Origin: Shewanella marisflavi
GTDB taxonomy: Bacteria > Pseudomonadota > Gammaproteobacteria > Enterobacterales > Shewanellaceae
DNA length: 64,000 bases
Reading direction: 5' to 3'
Assembly: GCF_023283925.1 (NCBI RefSeq)
Contig: NZ_JAKIKX010000003.1
Span: 310,001 to 374,000 of the forward strand
Of this stretch, positions 1 through 7,979 are shown one piece after another (the first letter of the stretch is position 1; each line of letters begins with the position of its first letter). The notes under the pieces were generated by a model. It was not told the DNA's origin, made no database searches, and saw nothing but the letters and a program-made list of their open reading frames with translations. The position numbers and the translations under genes were made by a program.

Positions 1-474
1 AAGCTGCAGTACCCTAAGGCCGCGCTCATAAAACTCATCCACCTGATTGAGATCTTGATTTATGCTCTGCTCGACGCAGTCGGCGCCCTGAATTTGAAAG
101 AAGACGGCGGTTCGTCCGCTTTCATGGGCAAGCTCGATATCCTTGGCGCTTCGCCCCAACAATAGTTTGTCTGGGTTGGCGTTTACCCGCTCTAAGGCCT
201 CGCTGATGCTTTTGACACAAGCCTTGTAGGTGCGTTTGTAGTTTGTGGTGCCGTCGGCCTGTTCTATGGCTTCGATGGCTGAGATATCACACAGGTAAGC
301 ATCGAGCTTTGAGGCGCTGAGATCGGCTAAGTCGTCGGGCAAAAAGGAGAGGCCATCGATATAGAGGGCTTTTTGAGTCGCTTTCGCCCATGCCGGGAGG
401 GGGGCTAGCTGAGTCAACAGACCGGCAGCGGCCAAGCCCTTAAGTAGATGGCGTCGTTGCATTTGCACAGGCAT
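1..474 (-). CDS. M19-like (renal dipeptidase family) peptidase, N-terminal part
   Basis: The gene runs off the left edge; only the first 158 codons are present. The protein opens with a twin-arginine-like signal (QRRHLLKG, then a hydrophobic run ending PAWA), so Tat export to the periplasm is likely. The body resembles membrane dipeptidase/M19 proteins, including a stretch reading GADCVEQSINQDLNQ followed by a GLRVLQL segment. The usual N-terminal metal-binding His-x-Asp motif is not evident: the equivalent place reads YIDGLSF, so this may be an atypical or inactive member. The start ATG is at 472-474. Family assignment is moderate because the C-terminal half is missing. Confidence 0.6.
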   Translation of the reverse strand, partial: MPVQMQRRHLLKGLAAAGLLTQLAPLPAWAKATQKALYIDGLSFLPDDLADLSASKLDAYLCDISAIEAIEQADGTTNYKRTYKACVKSISEALERVNANPDKLLLGRSAKDIELAHESGRTAVFFQIQGADCVEQSINQDLNQVDEFYERGLRVLQL

Positions 475-635
475 ATAGCGCTCCTCAATAGTTGTTATTA
501 TCGCGGCAAATCAATGGGATTAAGCTGCTGATACTAACATCAAACCATCTGGCAGTGGAGCTTTGCGGGACACTCATGGCCATTGAATTAGCCATTGAAT
601 TAGCCACGGAAATGACCATGAGTGTCGGTTTGAGC

Positions 636-1307
636 TTAAGCTAAGTGTGCGGCAATTGCCTTACCAACGGCGCCAGCACTGGCAGGGTTTTGCCCGGTAA
701 TGACTCGTTGATCTTCTATGATAAAGGCATTCCACGGCTGGACCTTGTTATAGCGCTTTGCGCTGCGGGTCAGTGCTTCTTCGAGCAGGAAGGGGATCTT
801 ATCTATGGTGCCATAGTCGATCTCCTCTTCACGGGTAAAGCCGGTTACCGATTTGCCGGCAATCAGTTTTTCGCCATTGCTCAGTGTGATGGGCAGTAAA
901 CCGGCTGGTCCGTGACACACGGCGCCAATGACACCACCATTTTCGTAGTGCGCCGCACTGAGCTGGGCAACGGCTTCATTGGTGGCCAGATCCGATAGCA
1001 GGCCAAATCCACCCGGATAGTAGATAGCGCTGTATTGCTCAATATCTATCTGTGAGGCGGGAATGGTATTGTTGACCCGGCTGATAAACGAGGCGTCCTG
1101 CAACATAGATGCGTTGACCTCATCACCTTCGATATCTGTGCCATATAGGGGGGCCTTGCCGCCGTCGATTGAGACAAGATCATAATCAAGGCCTGCGGCT
1201 AATAGCTCATGCAGCGCATGGGTGAGTTCTGGCGCAAAGGTACCATTGGCTTCGTCAGTGGTGCCGAGTGTGGCGTGGTTTGTCAAAAAGATAAGTACTT
1301 TTTTCAT
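636..1307 (-). CDS. DJ-1/PfpI family protein (class I glutamine amidotransferase-like)
   Basis: A 223-residue cytosolic protein of the DJ-1/PfpI superfamily, in the subgroup related to HchA-type glyoxalases and deglycases. The nucleophile elbow AVCHGPAG places the reactive Cys at 131 with His132 next to it, and an acidic residue in FAPEL near residue 27 is in the usual position. Likely roles are aldehyde or glyoxal detoxification or stress protection; the substrate cannot be read from the sequence. It is transcribed away from a LysR regulator, the typical arrangement for a regulator controlling a neighbouring enzyme. Confidence 0.85.
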   Translation of the reverse strand: MKKVLIFLTNHATLGTTDEANGTFAPELTHALHELLAAGLDYDLVSIDGGKAPLYGTDIEGDEVNASMLQDASFISRVNNTIPASQIDIEQYSAIYYPGGFGLLSDLATNEAVAQLSAAHYENGGVIGAVCHGPAGLLPITLSNGEKLIAGKSVTGFTREEEIDYGTIDKIPFLLEEALTRSAKRYNKVQPWNAFIIEDQRVITGQNPASAGAVGKAIAAHLA

Positions 1308-1391
1308 GGTGCAGAGTTCCTGTTATTACAAAGTGGTCTCATTGTAATTGTTGCTGTTTGTTGTGATAATCCATCAGGTTGGCAAATTAAT

Positions 1392-1410
1392 ATTGTTATA
1401 TAGCAACAAT
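1392..1410. promoter_or_regulatory. Putative LysR operator
   Basis: Inverted repeat ATTGTT - 7 bases - AACAAT (T-N11-A type) lying 8 bases upstream of the LysR start codon, in the gap shared with the divergent PfpI gene. The position suits autoregulation and control of the partner gene. Assigned from symmetry and location only. Confidence 0.5.
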
Positions 1411-1418
1411 GGTGATGC

Positions 1419-2300
1419 ATGGATAGTTTTGAGGGGATTGTCGAATTTATTGCGGTTGCCGAGTCTAATGGCTTTTCGGCGGCGGCACGCCAACTGGGAA
1501 GTTCGACCAGCCATGTGAGTCGTCAGGTGGCGAGGCTTGAGGCGCGGCTTGGCTGCGCCCTATTTGCAAGGACCACTCGCAGCGTTAGCCTGACACAGGC
1601 TGGGCTGGGTTATTATCGCCAGTGCCAAAACCTGATGGTGGGACTTAGGCAGGCCAATGAGGAAGTGAGTCAGCAGCAACAGCAGCTTAGTGGCACCCTG
1701 AGGGTTAGTGCGGCCGGGGCGTTTGCCGAGCAGTATATCGCTCCGGTATTGATCGATTTTGCCAGGCAACATCCCGCCTTAACCATAGACATGGACTTCA
1801 ACAGTCGTATGGTTAACTTTGTCGAAGATGGTATCGATTTCGCGATTCGCTTTGGAATGTTAAAAGACTCAGGCCTGGTGGCGCGTAAGTTAGCGAATCG
1901 AGACATGATGGCGGTGGCAAGCCCTGAGTATTTGGCCGAACATGGTACTCCTAAGACGCCTCAGGATCTCAGGTTGCATAGCTGCATCATCTCTAACAAT
2001 GATCACTGGCTGTTTCAACAAGACGATATAGAGCTGAACATCAAGGTGGAAGGGCGCTGGCGCAGCAACAATGTGCCAGCGGTGATCGCGGCAGCAGAGC
2101 AGCATTTGGGGATTGCCTATCTGCCTAAGAGTAGCTTTATCGTGCCGCTGGCTAAGGGCAGCCTGGTTCCTGTGTTGTCACCCTATTGGAATCGCGGCCT
2201 CACCAGCTGGATTGTTTACCAAAACCGCCGTTTCTTACCCATGCGGGCGCGAATGGCTATCGACCATCTGATTGCACATTTTGCCGATTGGCAGGAGTGA
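1419..2300 (+). CDS. LysR family transcriptional regulator
   Basis: A 293-residue regulator of normal LysR length. The N-terminal 60 residues form the winged helix-turn-helix (FIAVAESNGFSAAARQLG, then a SHVSRQVARLEARLG recognition region). The rest is the periplasmic-binding-protein-like effector domain. It belongs to the subgroup typified by AaeR/DmlR, with LRVSAAGAFAEQYIAP at the domain junction. It is divergent from the PfpI gene and is the likely regulator of that gene. The effector is unknown; an electrophile or aldehyde would fit the neighbour. Confidence 0.9.
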   Translation: MDSFEGIVEFIAVAESNGFSAAARQLGSSTSHVSRQVARLEARLGCALFARTTRSVSLTQAGLGYYRQCQNLMVGLRQANEEVSQQQQQLSGTLRVSAAGAFAEQYIAPVLIDFARQHPALTIDMDFNSRMVNFVEDGIDFAIRFGMLKDSGLVARKLANRDMMAVASPEYLAEHGTPKTPQDLRLHSCIISNNDHWLFQQDDIELNIKVEGRWRSNNVPAVIAAAEQHLGIAYLPKSSFIVPLAKGSLVPVLSPYWNRGLTSWIVYQNRRFLPMRARMAIDHLIAHFADWQE

Positions 2301-2876
2301 TCACCGCGCGGCCATGGCATTCCAGAAGAGGGCAAAGCTAGCGGCGCGCTGCTCTTCATCCTGCCAGCGTTCTGGGTGGTCGACAAAGTAGCGGGTGGCG
2401 GCCAGGTATTGGCCGTGGCAGTTGTCTTGCATCAGCTCAATGGGATATTTAGCCAGCTCGCCACTTGCCTGCCCCTGTCGGATCAATTCGGCAATAAAGC
2501 CTAGGATGCTGTGCATCGCCTGAGCGCGCACCGACTGCTCGACGGTTGGCGACATCGAATAGAGCTGAAAAAAAGCCTGTTTGAGCGGATTGGCCATGGC
2601 CCAGGTGAGCGCGGCAAACCACAGCTGCTTGGCATCTTGCTTAAGCTTGCCACTCTTGCTTGCACCTGCTTGTATGGCGTCGGCAAACTCCTGTTTGACG
2701 CCGAGAAACAGCTGCTCGAGCAGCTGCTCTTTAGAGGGAAAATGGTGAAACAGTGTGCCTGTGGCCACACCTGCCTCGCGGGCGATGGTAGCCGTGCTGG
2801 TGCCGTGAAAGCCCTGACTGACAAAAAGCTGCAGGGCGGTATCTAAGATGGCTTGTTTCTTCTGACTTTTGCCCAT
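2301..2876 (-). CDS. TetR family transcriptional regulator
   Basis: A TetR repressor of 191 residues from the ATG at 2876; an upstream TTG at 2897 is possible but less likely. The N-terminal HTH is clear: AILDTALQLFVSQGFHGTST, then IAREAGVATGTLFHHFPSKE. The C-terminal ligand domain is not further assignable. The gene starts 24 bases after the aldehyde dehydrogenase stop on the same strand, so the two probably share a transcript. The perfect palindrome at 4407-4424, upstream of that transcript, is the natural operator for autoregulated control. Confidence 0.9.
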   Translation of the reverse strand: MGKSQKKQAILDTALQLFVSQGFHGTSTATIAREAGVATGTLFHHFPSKEQLLEQLFLGVKQEFADAIQAGASKSGKLKQDAKQLWFAALTWAMANPLKQAFFQLYSMSPTVEQSVRAQAMHSILGFIAELIRQGQASGELAKYPIELMQDNCHGQYLAATRYFVDHPERWQDEEQRAASFALFWNAMAAR

Positions 2877-2900
2877 GGCAATCTCTCTCAATCTCAACCT

Positions 2901-4337
2901 TTAGCGTAAAAATAGCTTCATCAGCAGCCGCTGAATAGTAGTGCCATAGGGAGGGTGTACCAGCTTGCCGGTATTGAGCTTGCCACGGCTCAGTATGGTC
3001 TTGGCGTGGCTCATAGTGAGGAAACCTTCCTTGCCATGGTAGTGGCCCATGCCTGAGGGGCCTATACCGCCAAAGGGGGCATCGTCTGCCGCCACATGGA
3101 ATACGGTTTCGTTGATGCACACACCGCCCGAGTGGGTCTGGTTGAGTAGACGCTGTTGGGTATCGCTATCGAAGCTCATGATATAGAGCGCCAGCGGACG
3201 AGGGCGGTCATTCACATAATCGATCGCGCGCTCCAGGTTGTCATATTCGATGATGGGCAGCAGAGGGCCAAAGATCTCCTCCTGCATGACGAGCATCTGC
3301 TCGTTCACCCCAGTGATCAATTGTACCGGCAGCTTGCGGCTGTCGGGGGAAAGGGTTTCCTGAGAGCTTGGGATGATCTGCGCCCCTTTGTCGCGGGCGT
3401 CTTGCAGCACCGCCTGTAGGCGCTCGAATTGTCTTGGATTGATGATGGCGCCGTAATCTGGGTTATCACCTATCTCACCGTACATCTGCTTAAATTTGGC
3501 GATAAAGGCCTGTACGAAGGCGTCGCTCTTACCTTTAGGTAGCAGCACATAGTCGGGGGCGACACAGATCTGTCCGGCGTTAAGGCATTTACCGTAGATC
3601 ATCCGCTCCACGGCCGTATCCAGTGGCATGTCCGGGGCGATGATCACAGGTGACTTGCCTCCCAACTCTAAGGTGACTGGCGTGAGATTGTCGGCGGCGG
3701 CGCGCATCACATGGCGGCCAACCGTGGTGGAGCCGGTAAATAGCAGGTGATCGAAGGCCAATGCCGAGAAGGCGGCGGCGACGTCGGCTTCCCCTTCGAT
3801 AACCGCAACCACACTCTCATCAAACAGGTCGGCGAGCATCTGTTTGAGTACCTTGTTGGTCTCTGGGGTGAATTCAGACAACTTGATCATGGCGCGGTTG
3901 CCAGCCCCAAGCGCCGTGATCAAGGGGCCGATGGAGAGCATCACAGGGAAGTTCCACGGCACTATGATGCCCACGACGCCCAGGGGCTGATACTGCACCT
4001 GCACCTTGGCGGGCGCTAATAAAATCCCCGCGTGGCGACGGCTGGGCTTCATCCAACCTTTGAGCTTTTTCAGTGTGTAGTTGATGTTGTTGACGCAGGG
4101 CATGATGTCGGAGATGCGGCTGTCATCACTGGATCTGTGGCCATAATCGGCACTGAGGGCATCGACGATTGCCTGTTGATGGCTCAGCAGCGCCTGCTTA
4201 AGGGCGATAAGCTGTGTCTCGCGTTGCTGCCTAGATGGCGCCCCTTGCTCACGAAAGCTTGCCTTCTGTCTGGCGAGCAGCTGATTGAGGCGTTGGCTTA
4301 TGTTGAGATTTGCGGGCATATTCATCTGGCTATCCAT
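2901..4337 (-). CDS. Coniferyl-aldehyde-dehydrogenase-type NAD(P)-dependent aldehyde dehydrogenase
   Basis: A full-length ALDH-superfamily enzyme (478 residues) that oxidises an aldehyde to the acid with NAD(P)+. Visible landmarks are GIIVPWNFPV (substrate/cofactor channel), the nucleotide-site FTGSTTVGRHV, the general base Glu224 in LELGGKSP and the catalytic Cys258 in NAGQICVAPDYV. The sequence is closest to the CalB/coniferyl aldehyde dehydrogenase branch, which also takes medium- and long-chain aldehydes. An AGGA lies about 10 bases before the fifth codon, so translation may begin at Met5 (4325). It heads an operon with the TetR gene downstream. Confidence 0.88.
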   Translation of the reverse strand: MDSQMNMPANLNISQRLNQLLARQKASFREQGAPSRQQRETQLIALKQALLSHQQAIVDALSADYGHRSSDDSRISDIMPCVNNINYTLKKLKGWMKPSRRHAGILLAPAKVQVQYQPLGVVGIIVPWNFPVMLSIGPLITALGAGNRAMIKLSEFTPETNKVLKQMLADLFDESVVAVIEGEADVAAAFSALAFDHLLFTGSTTVGRHVMRAAADNLTPVTLELGGKSPVIIAPDMPLDTAVERMIYGKCLNAGQICVAPDYVLLPKGKSDAFVQAFIAKFKQMYGEIGDNPDYGAIINPRQFERLQAVLQDARDKGAQIIPSSQETLSPDSRKLPVQLITGVNEQMLVMQEEIFGPLLPIIEYDNLERAIDYVNDRPRPLALYIMSFDSDTQQRLLNQTHSGGVCINETVFHVAADDAPFGGIGPSGMGHYHGKEGFLTMSHAKTILSRGKLNTGKLVHPPYGTTIQRLLMKLFLR

Positions 4338-4406
4338 CCTGTCTGCGTTAACTCTTTGATAAGCGATGACGCCATTTTTTACGGCGTCATAGGCGTGTTT
4401 TCAAAA

Positions 4407-4424
4407 ACCGACTGATTAGTCGGT
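4407..4424. promoter_or_regulatory. Perfect palindrome, likely TetR operator
   Basis: ACCGACTGATTAGTCGGT has two perfect 7-base arms around GATT, about 70 bases upstream of the aldehyde dehydrogenase start. Size and symmetry fit a TetR-family operator, and the only TetR gene in this operon is 2301-2876. No -35/-10 pair was assigned with confidence. Confidence 0.65.
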
Positions 4425-4477
4425 CTAATATTATGTCAAGCTTGAAGTTAGGTCAAATCCTGAGCGATATCCGAGCA

Positions 4478-4499
4478 AAGTGTGATCTAGATCAAATGC
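4478..4499. promoter_or_regulatory. Putative CRP/FNR-type site
   Basis: TGTGATCTAGATCAAA is a near-symmetric match to the CRP consensus (TGTGA-N6-TCACA), with the right half also resembling FNR (ATCAA). It lies about 105-125 bases before the STAS-like gene at 4605. CRP- and FNR-type sites overlap in sequence, so the regulator cannot be named. Confidence 0.45.
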
Positions 4500-4529
4500 G
4501 TGGTGATGGGATGAAAACTAAAATTTAGT

Positions 4530-4573
4530 TAGGGTCTGTTGAGCTTTGCTGTTTGTTTTTACAGCAGACCCTA
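4530..4573. repeat. 44-base MITE-like inverted repeat
   Basis: Ends TAGGGTCTGTTG and CAGCAGACCCTA are 12-base terminal inverted repeats with one mismatch. An inner GCTGT/ACAGC stem would fold in RNA. The outer TA pairs could be a target duplication. It sits in the 5' region of the STAS-like gene, so it may alter its leader. It could be a solo MITE or simply a leader hairpin. Confidence 0.4.
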
Positions 4574-4604
4574 GGCACTTTTGTTGTCTTGGCAGGAGGT
4601 TGTC

Positions 4605-4982
4605 ATGAGCACTGAGTTACATGGTATCGCTATCGGTATAGAGCGAAATCAGGAGAATGTTTATCTCACCTTTAAGGCGGTTGGCAAGCTGACCCATCAA
4701 GATTATCTGCAGATGACGCCGCTACTCGAATCTGCCCTGGCCGGGGTTGAGAGCCCTGAGATCCTGGCGCTTATCGATATTACTGAGCTCGATGGTATTT
4801 CGCTACATGGTGCCTGGGACGATCTCAAGCTGGGGATAAAACATGGCAAAGAGTTTAAGCGGGTTGCCATCGTAGGTGAGGGTGATGTGCAGCAGTGGAT
4901 GACGCGTGTGGCAAACTGGTTTACCTCGGGTGAGTTTAAGTTTTTCGAGGATAAAAAGAGCGCGCTCGCCTGGTTGTTCTAG
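4605..4982 (+). CDS. SpoIIAA-like STAS domain protein
   Basis: A 125-residue cytosolic protein of the SpoIIAA-like (DUF3478) group, which has a STAS fold and a small hydrophobic pocket. Recognisable parts are LALIDITELDGIS, the AWDDLKLGIKHGKEFKRVAIVG segment's core and a C-terminal aromatic motif with ALAWL. The start was placed at 4605 because AGGAGGT precedes that ATG by four bases. Its exact function is unknown; relatives are seen near stress genes, and here universal stress proteins follow downstream after a 205-base gap. Confidence 0.75.
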   Translation: MSTELHGIAIGIERNQENVYLTFKAVGKLTHQDYLQMTPLLESALAGVESPEILALIDITELDGISLHGAWDDLKLGIKHGKEFKRVAIVGEGDVQQWMTRVANWFTSGEFKFFEDKKSALAWLF

Positions 4983-5187
4983 CCAGTTTAGTGCTTGAGC
5001 TTCGTCAGTGGTGAATGGATTTGAGCTTAGCGATTAATCTTAGTTTAAGTAGTGGCTTGCGCAGCACTTGGGTATTAAGGTTAAGGGTGATAAAGGGCGC
5101 TGCAAGGGTAGGGAACTGTCAAGCCTGTGTCACCTTTATCCGCTATGCTTAAGTAAAGTGATTGCCGATTGTGCTAAGGAGTAACAG

Positions 5188-5619
5188 ATGAGAAAAGGTC
5201 AAATTTTATGCCCGACAGATTTTTCTGACACGGCGTCCCATGCCCTGTCTTATGCTATCGAAATGGCAAATCTTTATCAGGTGGGATTTCGCCTGCTCCA
5301 TGTGGTAGAGCAGCCTATGGGTGATGAGAATTTTCAGATCTTGGCTATCACGCCCGAAGAGCTTGCCAAATCGATGGAAGAGGCAGCCGGCGAAAAAATG
5401 AAGTCCTTGCTGGCTAAACTCGATAGTAACCTGCCTATCGAGACCATGATACGTCGTGGCGATCCCGTTACCGAGATTCTGGCCGAGGCGGAAGAGAGCA
5501 ATGTAGGCATGATAGTGATTGCCAGCCACGGCCGCACAGGCTTGTCTCATTTTCTGCATACCAATGTGGCTGAATCGGTGGCTAACCGCGCCAAATGCCC
5601 CGTGCTGGTGGTGAAGTAG
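5188..5619 (+). CDS. Universal stress protein, UspA family (first copy)
   Basis: A single-domain Usp of 143 residues. It starts with KGQILCPTDFSDTASHAL and ends with the nucleotide-binding loop SHGRTGLSHF...ES and KCPVLVVK, which satisfies the G-x2-G-x9-(G/S) pattern of ATP-binding Usp proteins. It is expected to support survival in stationary phase or energy limitation. A second, diverged copy begins 84 bases after its stop, so the pair probably arose by tandem duplication and may form heterodimers. Confidence 0.9.
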   Translation: MRKGQILCPTDFSDTASHALSYAIEMANLYQVGFRLLHVVEQPMGDENFQILAITPEELAKSMEEAAGEKMKSLLAKLDSNLPIETMIRRGDPVTEILAEAEESNVGMIVIASHGRTGLSHFLHTNVAESVANRAKCPVLVVK

Positions 5620-5702
5620 AATTGTGCTCAGATAGCACCGAACTAGCTTAGCGGGTCTGCCAAACCGGGGCGCGGCGAACGCTATATTTGAGGAGGTGTA
5701 CT

Positions 5703-6146
5703 ATGCGTACACGTCAAATACTGTGCCCAACGGATTTTTCCGAGACGGCATCACACGCCTTGGGTTATGCCATTGAGATGGCGACCCTCTATGGCGTCGA
5801 TCTACGTATCGTTCATGTGGTGAGCGAACCTTACGGCGCCCATAACTATGGGATTGTAGTGGAGAGTAACGAGGAACTAGAGCAGCATCTGCATGCCTAT
5901 GCCAACGGCAAGTTGGGAGAGGTGGTGAGAGAAGCAAAGATTAAGATGCCGCCAAACCTCAAGGTCCATAGCGAGGTTCGCTCCGGTGGCGTACTGGGCC
6001 AAATCTTACTCGACGCCGAAGAGCATGATGTGGGCATGATAGTGATCGCCAGCCACGGCCATACCGGTCTGGCACATCTGCTTAATCCCAGTGTGGCCGA
6101 GGAGCTGGCCAATAAGGCTAAATGCCCAGTGATGGTAGTGAAATAG
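5703..6146 (+). CDS. Universal stress protein, UspA family (second copy)
   Basis: A Usp of 147 residues whose start is fixed at 5703 by AGGAGGTG just upstream. Its N-terminus (TRQILCPTDFSETASHAL) and C-terminal loop (SHGHTGLAHL, KCPVMVVK) closely parallel the preceding gene, while the middle differs and is longer. The ATP-loop glycines are retained. It ends one base before the stop codon of the convergent TetR gene, leaving no room for a separate terminator. Confidence 0.9.
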   Translation: MRTRQILCPTDFSETASHALGYAIEMATLYGVDLRIVHVVSEPYGAHNYGIVVESNEELEQHLHAYANGKLGEVVREAKIKMPPNLKVHSEVRSGGVLGQILLDAEEHDVGMIVIASHGHTGLAHLLNPSVAEELANKAKCPVMVVK

Positions 6147-6147
6147 C

Positions 6148-6726
6148 CTAACTGCGGCAGGTGTCTTGAAGAAGTTGCTGCGCCAGAGCGTGCAATACCT
6201 CTGGCGCGGGTTTGGTATGGGCAAAGGTTCTGAGCCCATAGATCCCCATGATGAAATAGCGCGCCAGGTGGCCGCCATCCCCTTTAATCTCGCCCTTGAC
6301 GATAGCCTGTTCAAACTGGGCTTCCAGCGTCTGTTGCCAGCCGTCGAGATGTAGCTTAATAGCGTCTCTTAACGACTCATCTTGTTCAGCCACTTCATTT
6401 AGGGCCTTGGTGAGCAGGCAGGCTTTAGGTGTGTCCTCGCACAAACACTCATCGACTATGCCGGTTAAATAGCGTTTAAGCTGCTCGACGAAGGGGAGTG
6501 ACGAGCTGAAGCAGGCCGTTAGCTCGGCGTGACGGTCTTGACCATATTGTTCGATGACCGCAAGCAGTAGGCCCTGCTTATTGTCGAAGGCGCAGTAGAT
6601 GGAGCCCGGATGTAACCCTGTGGCCTTGGTGAGATCTTGCATACTGGTTTTGGCATAGCCCTTGTCGATAAAGGCATTCATGGCCTGTCTCAGTACCTGC
6701 TGGCGATCAAATTCGGCGTTGCGCAT
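6148..6726 (-). CDS. TetR family regulator, likely repressor of the adjacent Old Yellow Enzyme gene
   Basis: A 192-residue TetR protein. The HTH is residues 8-55 (VLRQAMNAFIDKGYAKTSMQ, then LTKATGLHPGSIYCAFDNK). The ligand domain carries CLCEDTPKACLL, the pattern of a TetR_C subgroup whose cysteines sense electrophiles in some members such as NemR. It is divergent from an Old Yellow Enzyme gene, and two identical-pattern palindromes fill the gap. Electrophile-induced derepression like E. coli NemR/NemA is inferred; this protein is not a confirmed NemR orthologue. Confidence 0.88.
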   Translation of the reverse strand: MRNAEFDRQQVLRQAMNAFIDKGYAKTSMQDLTKATGLHPGSIYCAFDNKQGLLLAVIEQYGQDRHAELTACFSSSLPFVEQLKRYLTGIVDECLCEDTPKACLLTKALNEVAEQDESLRDAIKLHLDGWQQTLEAQFEQAIVKGEIKGDGGHLARYFIMGIYGLRTFAHTKPAPEVLHALAQQLLQDTCRS

Positions 6727-6773
6727 CTGGCTCTTCGTGTTGTTTCTTGGGCGATAAAGGGCATTGTACTTAA

Positions 6774-6793
6774 TTTTGAATGTTCGTTCAAAA
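6774..6793. promoter_or_regulatory. TetR operator, copy 1
   Basis: Perfect inverted repeat TTTTGAA - TGTTCG - TTCAAAA in the tetR/oye divergent gap, nearer to tetR. It shares the core TTGAA-N-G-N-TC-N-TTCAA with copy 2. Confidence 0.75.
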
Positions 6794-6823
6794 AAGATCT
6801 TGAATTGATCCTAAGCAGGCGTT

Positions 6824-6845
6824 ATCTTGAACGCTCATTCAAGAT
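6824..6845. promoter_or_regulatory. TetR operator, copy 2
   Basis: Perfect inverted repeat with arms ATCTTGAA and TTCAAGAT around CGCTCA, ending 12 bases before the Old Yellow Enzyme start. Bound repressor here would block initiation of that gene directly. Confidence 0.75.
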
Positions 6846-6857
6846 AGAGACCCGAAT

Positions 6858-7898
6858 ATGACTGCCAATCTTTTTGAGCCTTATGCGCTTAATGCCAGTA
6901 TTACCCTTAACAATAAGATTCTCATGGCGCCGCTCACTCGTTGTCTGGCAGACGATGACTTGGTACCCACTCAGGCGATGGCGGACTACTATGCTCGCCG
7001 TGCCGATGCCGGACTTATTATCTCGGAGGCGGTGATTATTCGCCCCGATGGCCAAGGCTACCCCAACACGCCTGGCCTGTTTACCCCAGAGCAGATCCAG
7101 GGCTGGCAGAAAGTCACTGCCGCCGTTCACGCTAAAGGCGGTAAGATCTTTGCCCAGTTGTGGCACACCGGCCGTGTGGCACACTCACATTTCTTCGGTG
7201 GGCAGATAGTGGCGCCATCGGCGGTTAAGATTGAAGGTACAGTGCCACGTCAGCGTGAACTGGCCTATGAGGTGCCTAAGGCGCTGACGACTGAGGAGAT
7301 AGCTCAGTTGGTGGCCGACTATTCACAGGCCGCGGCGAATGCGATTGATGCCGGTTTTGACGGCGTCGAGATCCATGGCGCTAATGCTTACCTTATCGAT
7401 CAGTTCTTGCACCACGACAGTAATCGTCGCGATGATGAATTTGGTGGTTCGCCAGAGAATATGGCGCGCTTCCCGCTGGCTGTGGTCGATGCCATCGTTA
7501 AGCGTATCGGCAATGATCGCACAGCACTGCGCGTATCGCCCGGTGCCTACGTTAATATGCAGGGTGATAGCCGTGATCGCGCCGTGTTCGACTACTTCTT
7601 AAAGCAGTTGGAGTCTCGTCAGCTCGCTTATCTGCATGTGGGGATATTCGATGACGCCATGGAGTTTGATTATCTTGATGGCCGAGTGTCTGACTATGTG
7701 CGTGCGCATTATGGTCAAACTTTAGTGGGCGTAGGAAGCTACACGGCAGAGACTGGCGCGCGCGCCATCGCCGATGGACGCTTCGATCTGTTAGCTATTG
7801 GTCGTCCCTTTATCGCCAACCCAGACTATGTCGCCAGGGTGCGCGATAAGCAGCCGCTGGTGGAATATTCTGATGCTATGTTGGCCGAGCTGGTTTAA
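6858..7898 (+). CDS. Old Yellow Enzyme family alkene reductase (NemA-like)
   Basis: An FMN-dependent (beta/alpha)8-barrel ene-reductase of 346 residues that reduces activated alkenes such as maleimides and quinone-like compounds with NAD(P)H. Family marks are MAPLTRC near the N-terminus, AQLWHTGRVAHS, the substrate-binding HGANAYLIDQFLH, and phosphate-binding VGVGSYT / AIGRPFIANPDYV near the C-terminus. The length is normal. It is transcribed away from a TetR gene through two operators. A clear hairpin terminator follows at 7935. Confidence 0.92.
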   Translation: MTANLFEPYALNASITLNNKILMAPLTRCLADDDLVPTQAMADYYARRADAGLIISEAVIIRPDGQGYPNTPGLFTPEQIQGWQKVTAAVHAKGGKIFAQLWHTGRVAHSHFFGGQIVAPSAVKIEGTVPRQRELAYEVPKALTTEEIAQLVADYSQAAANAIDAGFDGVEIHGANAYLIDQFLHHDSNRRDDEFGGSPENMARFPLAVVDAIVKRIGNDRTALRVSPGAYVNMQGDSRDRAVFDYFLKQLESRQLAYLHVGIFDDAMEFDYLDGRVSDYVRAHYGQTLVGVGSYTAETGARAIADGRFDLLAIGRPFIANPDYVARVRDKQPLVEYSDAMLAELV

Positions 7899-7934
7899 TT
7901 AGATATTCGATAATTTATTCAAAGAGTTGCTATT

Positions 7935-7971
7935 AAAAAGGGCATATAGGTTTTCCTATATGCCCTTTTTT
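7935..7971. terminator. Bidirectional rho-independent terminator
   Basis: Stem AAAAAGGGCATATAGG / CCTATATGCCCTTTTTT with a TTTT loop. It lies between the convergent Old Yellow Enzyme and siderophore receptor genes, with A and T tracts on both sides. Confidence 0.85.
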
Positions 7972-7979
7972 ACGCCGGG

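Noticed and set aside
645..899. Plus-strand frame inside the PfpI gene
   Set aside because: Antisense shadow of a gene with clear family motifs; no ribosome site or recognisable protein.
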